Shown here one piece after another: positions 1-6,162 of a stretch of 19,814 nt of DNA. The DNA is from Patescibacteria group bacterium UBA1400 (GTDB lineage Bacteria; Patescibacteriota; Microgenomatia; UBA1400): NCBI GenBank assembly GCA_002305125.1, contig DBQG01000008.1, positions 21,101 to 40,914 of the forward strand. Reading direction: 5' to 3'. The first letter of the stretch is position 1; each line of letters opens with the position of its first letter. The translations under genes were made by a program, and so were the position numbers. Below the pieces are notes generated by a model, which saw only the letters and a list, made by a program, of their open reading frames with translations, had not been told where the DNA came from and did not search any database.

Positions 1-16
1 ATTTAATAGATTTAGA

Positions 17-22
17 TATAAT
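17..22 (+). promoter_or_regulatory. Probable -10 element for the first gene
   Basis: A perfect TATAAT lies 30 bp before the ATG at 53. Transcription would start near position 29 and leave a leader of about 24 nt with no Shine-Dalgarno sequence. The -35 region would lie off the window, so this rests on the -10 alone. Confidence 0.4.
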
Positions 23-52
23 AATTAAACTGCCTAAAATTTTTCTTGTTTA

Positions 53-961
53 ATGATAGAAAGAGACTTAATAAGAGAAGTTAGTATTGATCAGGGAGTT
101 GATTTAGCTCAAAGAGTAGATAGAGTTTGTTCTCGGGTGGAACAATTAGGCCTTGATCATTATAGTTATTTTGCAAACGATCTTAAAGGCAGTGGTTATG
201 CAGGACATCCGCTGGAAGTAGTTACAAGCATTTTGGATCTTGTTGAAGAAGAAAGAGCGGGAATAATTACCTTTAACGGTCAAGGAGGCAGGCAGAATTT
301 ATTAGTAGTAAGACCTGAGGGGAGATTCACCCATAAAGGATTTACCGGCGTGATGGCTGCTTTAGAATTTTTTAATAGAGATGGTATTTTATATGGGAGC
401 ATGGATAGAAGTTTTGTTAAACCCGAAGATCCAACCTCTTACCTTAATATTGAAACAATAGCCTTTAAACAAACTCCAGAAGAATTAGTAGTTGAAGTTA
501 ATCCTTATAGTCACTCTGAACACAAAGCAGTTTACCAAAACAGAAGGCTTACAAGATTAGAATGGCGGCGTTATTGTGACAGTACTTCTTGCTATGCCTT
601 AGCAAATGCCTATGATCCTGAAACAGGTATTTGGACAAGCACTTATACTCAAGAATATGGTCAGCCTGTTTTACTAGAACAAGAGGGAGAAATGGTTGAT
701 TTTTATAGGTTTCCGCCTCCAACAGGACAAAGAAAGATTGGATTAGGCAAAATAAATGAAGATGATGGATCAGTAACTGTAACAATAAAAAGAGACGTAG
801 AAGGAGAAGAAACTTCTTTATTAGCTCCAGTTCAAATTCCCGAATATTTACTACCTGCCTTTGATGCAGAAGAATATATGAGGTATGCTCGGGAAAACTG
901 GCAAACTCTTTATGAAAATTTAAGCAAAAGAGAACCCGTTGTAAGGGAAGTTAAGCTTTAA
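53..961 (+). CDS. Hypothetical protein, 302 aa, not recognised
   Basis: This is a long uninterrupted frame with ordinary composition, so it is very likely a real gene, but I do not recognise the family. The protein has no signal peptide or membrane helix and should be cytoplasmic. It is acidic and rich in Glu, Tyr and Arg. A central stretch near residues 165-205 (RLTRLEWRRYCD, then TSCYALANAYD) is rich in Arg, Trp and Tyr with two nearby cysteines. The ATG at 53 has no Shine-Dalgarno sequence but sits about 24 nt after a likely transcription start. The next gene begins 8 nt after its stop on the same strand, so the two are probably co-transcribed. The function is unknown and nothing in the context fixes it. 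Confidence 0.75.
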   Translation: MIERDLIREVSIDQGVDLAQRVDRVCSRVEQLGLDHYSYFANDLKGSGYAGHPLEVVTSILDLVEEERAGIITFNGQGGRQNLLVVRPEGRFTHKGFTGVMAALEFFNRDGILYGSMDRSFVKPEDPTSYLNIETIAFKQTPEELVVEVNPYSHSEHKAVYQNRRLTRLEWRRYCDSTSCYALANAYDPETGIWTSTYTQEYGQPVLLEQEGEMVDFYRFPPPTGQRKIGLGKINEDDGSVTVTIKRDVEGEETSLLAPVQIPEYLLPAFDAEEYMRYARENWQTLYENLSKREPVVREVKL

Positions 962-969
962 ACTTAAGT

Positions 970-1209
970 ATGGAAAAGGAGTGTTTGCAGTTTATATTTG
1001 GTCCAACACCCTGTTTTAGAGATGTAAGCAAAACTGTTTGCTCCCTGGACTTTTGTCCCACCCAAAGATATCTGGAACAAAACCCTGATTTAAAACCCTG
1101 GGACGCTCTTCATACCCATTGTGTTATGAGATGGGAGTATGGCAGACAAACTTTTTGTGAAGAAGGCAAAGGTGAATTTATAATCTCCATAGTAAGCTTA
1201 AGAAGTTAG
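970..1209 (+). CDS. Small Cys-rich hypothetical protein, 79 aa
   Basis: This short frame starts 8 nt after the preceding gene's stop, so it is probably the second cistron of a two-gene unit. It encodes six cysteines (about residues 5, 15, 24, 29, 51 and 63) and two histidines (48 and 50, in HTHC). That density is high for 79 residues and could mean metal binding or disulfides, but I recognise no zinc-ribbon spacing. There is no signal peptide or membrane segment. No Shine-Dalgarno sequence precedes the ATG, so translation may be coupled to the upstream gene. Family and function are unknown. Confidence 0.55.
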   Translation: MEKECLQFIFGPTPCFRDVSKTVCSLDFCPTQRYLEQNPDLKPWDALHTHCVMRWEYGRQTFCEEGKGEFIISIVSLRS

Positions 1210-1296
1210 ATTCTTACCTCTTTATTACTTTTTTACAATAAAACATTTACATTAATAAGTTAAGCTTTTTTTATAGTTTCAGAAAGGAGTTTAAAG

Positions 1297-1629
1297 ATGA
1301 ATTTTTTAGTTTCTTTACTTATAAGTTCTCTTGCCGTCTTGATAGCTGCTTATCTTGTTCCCGGAGTGGTAGTAGCCTCTTTTCTAACCAGTATAGCAGT
1401 GGCTTTAGTTCTTGGCTTATTAAACACTCTGGTAAGGCCCATTTTACTGTTATTAACTTTACCTATTAATATTTTAACCTTGGGTCTTTTTACTCTAGTT
1501 ATCAGCGTTATCATTATTTATATGGCGGCAGCTATTGTTCCTGGTTTTAGAGTAGATAACTTTTTATCTGCCCTGTTGTTTGGTTTAATCCTTTCCTTAG
1601 TAGGCTGGTTTTTGCAAACTTTGACTTAA
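1297..1629 (+). CDS. YvlD-type four-helix membrane protein (phage holin 4_2 superfamily)
   Basis: The 110-residue protein is almost entirely hydrophobic, with four membrane-spanning segments at roughly residues 3-25, 28-50, 56-80 and 85-108. The loop pattern LNTLVRPILLLLTLPINILTLG at about residues 42-63 is the hallmark of the YvlD family (Pfam Phage_holin_4_2). Despite the family name, members are ordinary chromosomal inner-membrane proteins, in Bacillus linked to envelope stress, and nothing phage-like is nearby. The start is supported by a strong Shine-Dalgarno sequence, AGAAAGGAG, ahead of the ATG. A PH-like gene follows after 15 nt, so they likely form an operon. A second, diverged family member lies at 7496-7915. 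Confidence 0.85.
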   Translation: MNFLVSLLISSLAVLIAAYLVPGVVVASFLTSIAVALVLGLLNTLVRPILLLLTLPINILTLGLFTLVISVIIIYMAAAIVPGFRVDNFLSALLFGLILSLVGWFLQTLT

Positions 1630-1644
1630 ATTTTTAGGAGAAGC

Positions 1645-2118
1645 ATGGTTGAAGATAAGAATGAGAATGGTGAGGAGAAGTCGGTTGCCGAAAAGAAACA
1701 AAAGATTGACCAGCTGGTTAAAAGTAGTGAGGAACCTTTAATGGAGCTACAAAGCACCTTTCCGTTTACCCTGTTTCCTGACAAGATTGTAATCTTTAAG
1801 CATAAAGTTGATTTTATCTACCCGTTTTTCTTTTTTACCAAAAAAATTTATTCAGTATTGGTAGCCAACATTGCTATTGTTGAAATCAGCATGGGCCTTT
1901 TTTTTGCCACCTTAATCGTTCAGGTTGAAGGACCAGAGCAAAACCCGCAGAAAATCTCTTTTTTATCCAAACAGGAAGCAGTACGGGCTAAAAGACTATT
2001 ATTAGGACTTGTGACTTTAAAAAGACAGCATGAGATTTCAGTTGAAGACCTAAAAAGGTCGTCTCAGCTTTTAGACAGGTTGATAAAGATTGGCAAGGTT
2101 CAGGAGGAGTCTTCCTAA
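1645..2118 (+). CDS. Membrane-associated PH-like domain protein, 157 aa
   Basis: The first 30 residues are charged and Lys/Glu-rich. Residues about 38-115 (TLFPDKIVIFKHKVDFIYPFF and what follows) look like a bacterial PH-like beta domain interrupted by aromatic and hydrophobic patches, ending in LSKQEAVRAKRLLLGLV, a typical closing helix. The C-terminus is a charged helix. The protein is probably peripheral to the membrane. The assignment comes from fold pattern, not a diagnostic motif. The start has a clear AGGAG 6 nt before the ATG, and the gene directly follows the YvlD-type gene. Its 3' end overlaps the convergent DUF421 gene by 4 bp. Confidence 0.65.
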   Translation: MVEDKNENGEEKSVAEKKQKIDQLVKSSEEPLMELQSTFPFTLFPDKIVIFKHKVDFIYPFFFFTKKIYSVLVANIAIVEISMGLFFATLIVQVEGPEQNPQKISFLSKQEAVRAKRLLLGLVTLKRQHEISVEDLKRSSQLLDRLIKIGKVQEESS

Positions 2119-2678
2119 ACTTCTTTTACTGTCTTTGGTAGAATGTTTTTACCTCTTCTCCTGCTTTTAGCTTTAAAAACACTTATGCTGCCGGAGATTT
2201 CCAATATAGCCAGCTCTACTTCGCCCAAGTTCATAATCCCCTGCTCTCTTAAACTAGTAAAAAGTTCTTCTTTGGACAGATTTTCTTTTTTTATCTGTTT
2301 TTTTAAGATTCTTCCTTGTTTGATAAGTACTGCCGGATTAGAAGTCAGCATTTGGTTTAAGGGTTTAAACCTTTTTTTGAGAAAAGCAAGAAGCTTTTCC
2401 AGAATAATAATTAAAGCCACGACCGTCATACCATGGAAAAGAGGCACATTGGGATAAAACATTGAGTCTCCAGTGGCAGAACCCAGGCTAATAATAATAA
2501 TATACTCTAGCGGAGAAAGTCTTCTTTTACCCCTTTTACCCATAAATCTTAAAAGTAAAATGGCAAAGATATACATAACCATCACTCTGAAGACAACCTC
2601 CAGGATGAAAAGCCAGCTTTGTTCAAACTGGCTGCCCAGAAAGATTCTTTTCCAATCAAAAGGTTGAAAACTTTCCAT
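2115..2678 (-). CDS. DUF421 (YetF/YcaP-like) membrane protein
   Basis: The 187-residue protein begins with three membrane helices (about residues 20-44, 56-72 and 78-98). The first ends in LLLRFMGKRGKRRLSPLEYIII, close to the conserved MGKR segment of DUF421 proteins. The soluble C-terminal part has the family pattern SNPAVLIKQGRI, then LSKEELFTSLREQGI, then LGEVELAILEISGSISVF. DUF421 proteins (YetF, YdfS, YcaP) are widespread membrane proteins of poorly defined role, with some members linked to spores or envelope stress. Length and order of parts are normal. No Shine-Dalgarno sequence is evident. The stop overlaps the stop of the convergent PH-like gene, leaving no room for a terminator. Confidence 0.88.
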   Translation of the reverse strand: MESFQPFDWKRIFLGSQFEQSWLFILEVVFRVMVMYIFAILLLRFMGKRGKRRLSPLEYIIIISLGSATGDSMFYPNVPLFHGMTVVALIIILEKLLAFLKKRFKPLNQMLTSNPAVLIKQGRILKKQIKKENLSKEELFTSLREQGIMNLGEVELAILEISGSISVFKAKSRRRGKNILPKTVKEV

Positions 2679-2798
2679 TTTTAATACTTACACTTTCTTT
2701 TTATTTTGATTTTGCTTACTTTTTTTAAATTTATTGTTCAAATGGTAATTGAAGATTTTCAACAAAGATACTATGACTCAAAATCCATAGAGATTCAT

Positions 2799-2945
2799 TT
2801 AAAAAACTAATCTCCAGATTAACAGTAAAAGTAAAATAACTACTATAATTCCCCCTATTCCTCTGGGAATAGGTACAACAGCTAAAACAAAGTTAGCTAA
2901 AAATAAGAATAGTAAAATTCCCAATATTAGTTCAAGAATACTCAT
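2799..2945 (-). CDS. Small two-helix membrane protein, 48 aa
   Basis: On the minus strand a GGAGGA Shine-Dalgarno sequence sits 5 nt before an ATG that opens a 48-codon frame ending in TAA. The peptide is two hydrophobic helices (about residues 4-24 and 30-46) joined by a short PIPRGIGG turn. This hairpin layout resembles small stress-associated membrane peptides such as the DUF3309 and lmo0937-type families, but I cannot assign it to one. The strong ribosome binding site and clean hydrophobic pattern make it a credible gene. It lies 65 nt downstream of the glycine-zipper stress gene on the same strand, so it may be co-expressed with it. Confidence 0.65.
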   Translation of the reverse strand: MSILELILGILLFLFLANFVLAVVPIPRGIGGIIVVILLLLLIWRLVF

Positions 2946-2976
2946 TTTTTCCTCCAAACTTTATAAAACTAATCAT

Positions 2977-3001
2977 CCTTGCCTTTAATTAAAAGGCAGG
3001 G
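2977..3001. other. Intercistronic stem-loop
   Basis: CCTTGCCTTT and AAAGGCAGGG form a 10-bp stem with one wobble pair around a 5-nt AATTA loop. It starts 9 nt past the stop of the minus-strand stress gene and before the small membrane gene. The minus-strand side lacks a clean U-tract, so it may be a weak terminator or an RNA processing/stability element. The plus side reads into ACTTTTTATT, but no plus-strand gene ends here. Confidence 0.5.
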
Positions 3002-3010
3002 ATTAACTTT

Positions 3011-3514
3011 TTATTCTTCTACCATGGCCGTAAAAACATCTCTGGCTCCATGATTTTGTAAAATAGTGCTTACCTCCTCTTCCCTATCTTCCTCTGCTGT
3101 TACGGCAATTAAAATTTCTCCCCGAGAAATGTAATCCTGAAACAGTTTTGCTTTCTCTTCCGGCACTCCCATATCAACCAAAGCTCCTACAATGCCGCCG
3201 GTAATAGCTCCTCCGGTAGCTCCAAGCAAAGTTAACAGCGGGCCTGTGACTAAAACCGTTCCCAGTCCCGGTACAGCTACAGTAGTAGCAGTAGCCAGCA
3301 GTCCTACCAGGGCACCGAGAATACCCCCGGCTACAGCTCCGCTGGTAGTTCCTTCTTTAACCTCCTGCTTGTCCTGAGTAGTTTTTATCTCACTGCCGAT
3401 ATCTTCCTTTACAATGGTAGAGATTTCCTTGGTATAGTTTTTATTATTCAACTCGTCCACAGCCATATTGGCATGTTCTCTGTCAGCAATAATCCCTATG
3501 ACTAAATTTTTCAT
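3011..3514 (-). CDS. Glycine-zipper stress protein (YflT/general stress protein 17M-like), 167 aa
   Basis: The protein opens with a small alpha/beta module (NLVIGIIADREHANMAVDEL), as in general-stress and low-temperature-induced proteins that scan for VGIF/VIGI plus 'A..AV..L'. The middle (residues about 58-115) is a long Gly/Ala zipper, likely a membrane hairpin: SGAVAGGILGALVGLLATA, then GATGGAITGGIVGALVDMG. The C-terminus (GEILIAVTAEEDREEEVSTIL then HGARDVF) is the usual closing module. I chose the ATG at 3514 over the in-frame GTG at 3520 because the AAAGGGGGTG Shine-Dalgarno sequence overlaps the GTG and is correctly spaced only for the ATG. A role in envelope stress is inferred from the family. 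Confidence 0.8.
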   Translation of the reverse strand: MKNLVIGIIADREHANMAVDELNNKNYTKEISTIVKEDIGSEIKTTQDKQEVKEGTTSGAVAGGILGALVGLLATATTVAVPGLGTVLVTGPLLTLLGATGGAITGGIVGALVDMGVPEEKAKLFQDYISRGEILIAVTAEEDREEEVSTILQNHGARDVFTAMVEE

Positions 3515-3813
3515 TTTCACCCCCTTTCTTGAAAATAATTTTTTAAAATGTAAGTTAAAAAGTATTTAAATATTGATTAAATTTTTAAATCTTAAGTATA
3601 TTTTAAAATCTAAATATATTTAAAGAGTTAAATATGAAAGTTTTATGTGAAAGATGTTATAAAAAAGTAAGAAGAACTAAAAATAACAAGTAAATCCGCT
3701 ATTGTTTTTTCTTTCTAACCAATTAAAATAAAAAAGCTGGAAGCAGCTGCTTTGTTAGCCACCGCCCTTTTTGATTTTACTTATAGTAAAATAAAAACAC
3801 TAGAGTTTAATTT
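3515..3813. other. Intergenic region, very AT-rich, with a possible 19-codon ORF
   Basis: This gap of about 300 bp between two divergent genes is strongly AT-rich up to about 3690 and contains many short A/T inverted repeats that cannot be told from composition. At 3634-3693 (+) a frame encodes MKVLCERCYKKVRRTKNNK, a basic peptide with one CxxC. It has no Shine-Dalgarno sequence and I do not annotate it as a gene. Around 3738-3749 there is a 12-bp palindrome, AAGCAGCTGCTT. The 19-bp inverted repeat at 3774-3792 is listed separately. Confidence 0.5.
3774..3792. repeat. Perfect 8-3-8 inverted repeat upstream of the GH18 gene
   Basis: ATTTTACT and AGTAAAAT are exact reverse complements separated by TAT. 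The repeat ends 21 bp before the ATG of the GH18 gene and includes a TATAGT that could act as its -10. It could be an operator, but such repeats also arise by chance in AT-rich spacers. Confidence 0.4.
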
Positions 3814-4983
3814 ATGAAACTAATAAAAAACATCCTATTTTTAATTGTTGGCTTACTGGTAATATTTATTGCCTACTTTGCCCTTTTTCCTAAAAAAATA
3901 GAATTTCTGTCTCCATTTATAAATACAGGTTTGGGGTTTTTTAAAACTGAGCAAAAAAATAAGGAAGTTATTGGTTTTCTTCCTTACTGGATGGTAGCCA
4001 AAAAAGTCAGCGTTGATCCTGCTAATCTTACTCAGTTAGTTTACTTTGGCCTGAGTGTGGATACAGATGGCAGTTTAAAAAAATACGATGAAGATGGTTA
4101 TATAACTTCTGAGTATAGCCACTTAAAATCAGAGTATGTTTCCAGTTTGCTCAAGCAATGCCAGAAGCATAACACCAAGTTTTTATTAACAGTCAGTAAT
4201 TTTAAAAAAGAAGAAATAGAAGAGATTGTAAACTCCAGACAAGCTACTTACACCCTGCTTGCAGAAATGCAGGAGCTGCTTGATACTTACCCTTTACAGG
4301 GTTTTAATTTAGACTTTGAATACTTTTCTGCTGAAGACGATCCTTTGTTTAAGCAGGCCTTTAATCAATTTGTAAATACCCTGGTAACCGGTCTTAAGGC
4401 AAAGGATAAAGACCTTATTATCTCCTTTGATATTTATCCGAATGCAGTGATTAAAAACAGGCCTTATGATGTTAAAACTGTTGCCGGTCTGGTAGACGAA
4501 ATTATTATCATGGGCTATGATTTTCATCAGGCAGGTTCAGATAATGCCGGGCCCGTTTCCCCTTTAAAAGGAAATGGAAGCGGCAAGAGTTTAACCGAAG
4601 CTTTTAAAGCCATTTATCCTCAGGTTGAGGCCAAAAAGATTGTTTTAGGCGTACCTTTTTATGGCTATGAATGGCAAACCAAAACAGATGAGTATAAAAG
4701 TTTTACCGTAAATACAGGGGTAATGGCCAGTTATCAAAGAGTAAAAGACCTGATTGCTGACCAAAAGCTTGCTAAACAATGGGACGAGGACACCCAAACT
4801 CCTTTTCTTGTTTATACTGACCAGGGAAGAATAAAGCAGATTTATTTTGAAGATGAACGTTCCCTGGGTTTGAAAATGGATTTGGTTAACCAGCTTGATA
4901 TTAAAGGTATTGCTATTTGGGCTTTGGGTTATGAGGGAGATTATCAGGATCTTTGGCAAGTAATAAAAGATAAAAACAGTTGA
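3814..4983 (+). CDS. Membrane-anchored glycoside hydrolase family 18 protein (chitinase-like/YaaH-like)
   Basis: Residues about 5-26 form an uncleaved N-terminal membrane anchor. The rest is a GH18 TIM barrel: strand 1 EVIGFLPYWM (51-60), strand 3 TKFLLTVSNF (121-130), strand 4 GFNLDFEYF (163-171) and strand 6 IIIMGYDFHQ (230-239), ending in a GIAIWALGYEGD strand. The proton donor Glu169 and the assisting Asp167 of the DxxDxDxE signature are present, but the first two Asp positions are Gln162 and Asn165. The family acts on chitin or peptidoglycan glycans; YaaH-type members cut cell-wall muropeptides. Here it is likely an extracytoplasmic, membrane-tethered wall or glycan hydrolase. The next gene starts 7 nt later, so they are probably an operon. 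Confidence 0.88.
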   Translation: MKLIKNILFLIVGLLVIFIAYFALFPKKIEFLSPFINTGLGFFKTEQKNKEVIGFLPYWMVAKKVSVDPANLTQLVYFGLSVDTDGSLKKYDEDGYITSEYSHLKSEYVSSLLKQCQKHNTKFLLTVSNFKKEEIEEIVNSRQATYTLLAEMQELLDTYPLQGFNLDFEYFSAEDDPLFKQAFNQFVNTLVTGLKAKDKDLIISFDIYPNAVIKNRPYDVKTVAGLVDEIIIMGYDFHQAGSDNAGPVSPLKGNGSGKSLTEAFKAIYPQVEAKKIVLGVPFYGYEWQTKTDEYKSFTVNTGVMASYQRVKDLIADQKLAKQWDEDTQTPFLVYTDQGRIKQIYFEDERSLGLKMDLVNQLDIKGIAIWALGYEGDYQDLWQVIKDKNS

Positions 4984-4990
4984 ACTTAAA

Positions 4991-5551
4991 ATGGCAGAGC
5001 AAGACAAACATTTAAACCTGCCCCACCCCGGATTTAGGCCAATTTTAGCCCGAAAAGACTTGTTGTTGGCTCCTGATCTTTCAGATGCAGAACTAAGCCT
5101 AAGATTATTTTCTGCTTATGAACCTTTCTTTCAACTGCAGTTTCTAGATCCCGATGAGCAGGCAGCTGCTTTGGATTTGCTGCAAAATTTATTTGACTTA
5201 ACAAGTTTATATTGGGAGCCAACCAGATGCCGGGCTTTTATTGATACATTTTTAGAGCAAAAAGATAAGCTGGTGGTTGATCCAAAGATTATTTTGCAGG
5301 TAAAACCAAAAGGTTATATTCCTGACGTAAATGGCCTGCAAAGTCATTTTTGGCTGGAAGTTAATTTTTTGGGAGGTCATCAGTTAGTAGTAGATCCGTG
5401 CGGAGGTCCCAGGACAGCAGCAGAAGTTGGTAAGATAGCAAGCTTTGTTCCTTTTTTTGGACCCTTAAATCAGGCCCCTGAGTTTTTACAAAACGTATAT
5501 ACTCAAGGAACAGATGCTAAACCTGGAGGAGTTTTTACCAGACCTATTTAA
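4991..5551 (+). CDS. Hypothetical protein, 186 aa, probable small transglutaminase-like fold
   Basis: No family is obvious from overall similarity. The second half, however, has the order and spacing of a transglutaminase/papain-like core: Cys80 in TRCRAFIDTF, then KPKGYIP, His119 in SHFWLEVNFLGG and Asp135 in HQLVVDP. The Cys-His and His-Asp distances (39 and 16 residues) are close to those of the clear transglutaminase-like protein at 7912-9792 (43 and 17). There is no signal peptide or membrane segment, so it is probably cytoplasmic, though it follows the GH18 gene after only 7 nt. The C-terminus is Gly/Pro-rich. The fold is an inference from motif spacing; the reaction is unknown. No Shine-Dalgarno sequence is visible, so translation may be coupled. 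Confidence 0.6.
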   Translation: MAEQDKHLNLPHPGFRPILARKDLLLAPDLSDAELSLRLFSAYEPFFQLQFLDPDEQAAALDLLQNLFDLTSLYWEPTRCRAFIDTFLEQKDKLVVDPKIILQVKPKGYIPDVNGLQSHFWLEVNFLGGHQLVVDPCGGPRTAAEVGKIASFVPFFGPLNQAPEFLQNVYTQGTDAKPGGVFTRPI

Positions 5552-5573
5552 AGGGTGAACAGAGAAAATATTG

Positions 5574-5579
5574 TATAAT
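5574..5579 (+). promoter_or_regulatory. -10 element of the tRNA-Arg promoter
   Basis: A perfect TATAAT lies 13 bp before the first base of tRNA-Arg, the right distance for transcription starting about 7 nt upstream of the tRNA. No good -35 is seen 16-18 bp upstream. Confidence 0.55.
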
Positions 5580-5592
5580 ATAAAGGAAATAA

Positions 5593-5669
5593 GCGCCTGT
5601 AGCTCAATGGATCAGAGCATCTGTCTTCGGAACAGAGGGTTGGGGGTTCGAGTCCCTCCAGGCGCACCA
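5593..5669 (+). tRNA. tRNA-Arg (anticodon UCG), CCA encoded
   Basis: A full cloverleaf can be drawn. The acceptor GCGCCTG pairs with CAGGCGC, the D stem is GCTC/GAGC, and the anticodon stem TCTGT/ACAGA encloses the loop CTTCGGA with anticodon TCG. The variable loop has 5 nt, and the T stem GGGGG/CCCTC encloses TTCGAGT. The discriminator A is followed by an encoded CCA. It reads CGA (and possibly CGG) arginine codons. Confidence 0.95.
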
Positions 5670-5699
5670 ATTTTTATAGGTTTATTAAAAAATCTCTTT

Positions 5700-5708
5700 T
5701 GTTATAAT
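5700..5708 (+). promoter_or_regulatory. Extended -10 promoter of tRNA-Lys
   Basis: TGTTATAAT is a perfect extended -10 (TGn plus TATAAT) ending 18 bp before tRNA-Lys. A GTTTAT lies 17 bp upstream of the hexamer (5680-5685) as a weak -35. The gap between the two tRNAs therefore carries its own promoter. Confidence 0.6.
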
Positions 5709-5726
5709 AGTTAAGTAATAAAAAAA

Positions 5727-5799
5727 GGGCCGCTAGCTCAACTGGCAGAGCAAATGCCTCTTAAGCATTAGGTTCTGGGTTCGAGTCCCAGGCGGCTCA
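5727..5799 (+). tRNA. tRNA-Lys (anticodon CUU), CCA not encoded
   Basis: The acceptor GGGCCGC pairs with GCGGCTC with one wobble pair, and the D stem is GCTC/GAGC. The anticodon stem AATGC/GCATT encloses the loop CTCTTAA with anticodon CTT, and the T stem CTGGG/CCCAG encloses TTCGAGT. The discriminator A is followed by CAA, so CCA must be added after transcription, unlike the neighbouring tRNA-Arg. It reads AAG. Confidence 0.95.
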
Positions 5800-5839
5800 C
5801 AATTTTTAATCTTACTTTTTTAATGCTGTTTATTTGTAG

Positions 5840-5861
5840 AAACTCCCAGGAAAACTCCCAG
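5840..5861 (+). repeat. Tandem direct repeat, AAACTCCCAG twice
   Basis: AAACTCCCAG occurs twice with 2 nt (GA) between copies, a 12-bp period, in the gap between tRNA-Lys and secG. It begins 41 bp past the tRNA. The GC content is higher than its surroundings. No integrase is nearby, so no attachment-site role can be claimed. Confidence 0.5.
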
Positions 5862-5903
5862 ATGCGCTTTTAATTTATAGGTAAATAGGTTGATTATTTT
5901 GGC

Positions 5904-5932
5904 TTGTTATCCAGGAACTCTTTTGTTAAAAT
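5904..5932 (+). promoter_or_regulatory. secG: Promoter of secG with near-leaderless start
   Basis: TTGTTA (5904-5909) and TAAAAT (5927-5932) are separated by 17 bp, and the -10 is preceded by TGT, making it an extended -10. Transcription should begin at about 5939-5940, exactly at the ATG. This supports a leaderless mRNA starting at 5940 and argues against the longer TTG-started frame. Confidence 0.65.
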
Positions 5933-5939
5933 TGGGCTT

Positions 5940-6152
5940 ATGACTTTGTTTTTAACCATTTTACAAATTATTATTAGCTTTGCTTTAATAGTTGTAATTG
6001 TGATTCAATCCCAGGGTTCTGGTTTGGGGAAGGCTTTTGGAGGGGGAGGTTTTTATCATTCCAAGAGAGGTGTAGAGAAAGCGGTGGTGGTTTTAACAGT
6101 GGTACTTACCCTTCTTTTCTTTATAATATCGATTTTAAATCTTTTATATTAA
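5940..6152 (+). CDS. secG: Preprotein translocase subunit SecG
   Basis: The 70-residue protein has the SecG layout: a first helix (about residues 3-24, ending IVVIVIQSQGSGLG), a cytoplasmic glycine-rich loop GKAFGGGG at about 30-37 followed by FYHSKRGVEKA, and a second helix with a hydrophobic C-terminus. The IQ(S/P)(Q/G)-GSGLG segment is the SecG signature. SecG joins SecY and SecE in the membrane channel and aids SecA-driven export. I chose the ATG at 5940; the in-frame TTG at 5904 coincides with the -35 box and would add residues not typical of the family. A solute-binding protein gene follows after 10 nt. Confidence 0.92.
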   Translation: MTLFLTILQIIISFALIVVIVIQSQGSGLGKAFGGGGFYHSKRGVEKAVVVLTVVLTLLFFIISILNLLY

Positions 6153-6162
6153 GTCTTTATTT

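Noticed and set aside
1297..1629. Prophage holin
   Set aside because: The family is named after phage holins, but YvlD members are ordinary chromosomal proteins and there is no lysin or phage gene nearby.
2143..2667. Plus-strand frames opposite the DUF421 gene
   Set aside because: They are shadows of the minus-strand gene, with no ribosome binding site and no protein-like pattern.
3515..3520. GTG start two codons upstream for the glycine-zipper protein
   Set aside because: The GTG overlaps the Shine-Dalgarno sequence; spacing only suits the ATG at 3514.
3738..3749. Palindrome AAGCAGCTGCTT as a terminator
   Set aside because: No U-tract follows and no gene on either strand ends just before it.
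5904..5939. Longer SecG starting at TTG 5904
   Set aside because: The TTG lies in the -35 box of a good promoter, the extra residues are not SecG-like, and the ATG at 5940 fits the predicted transcript start.
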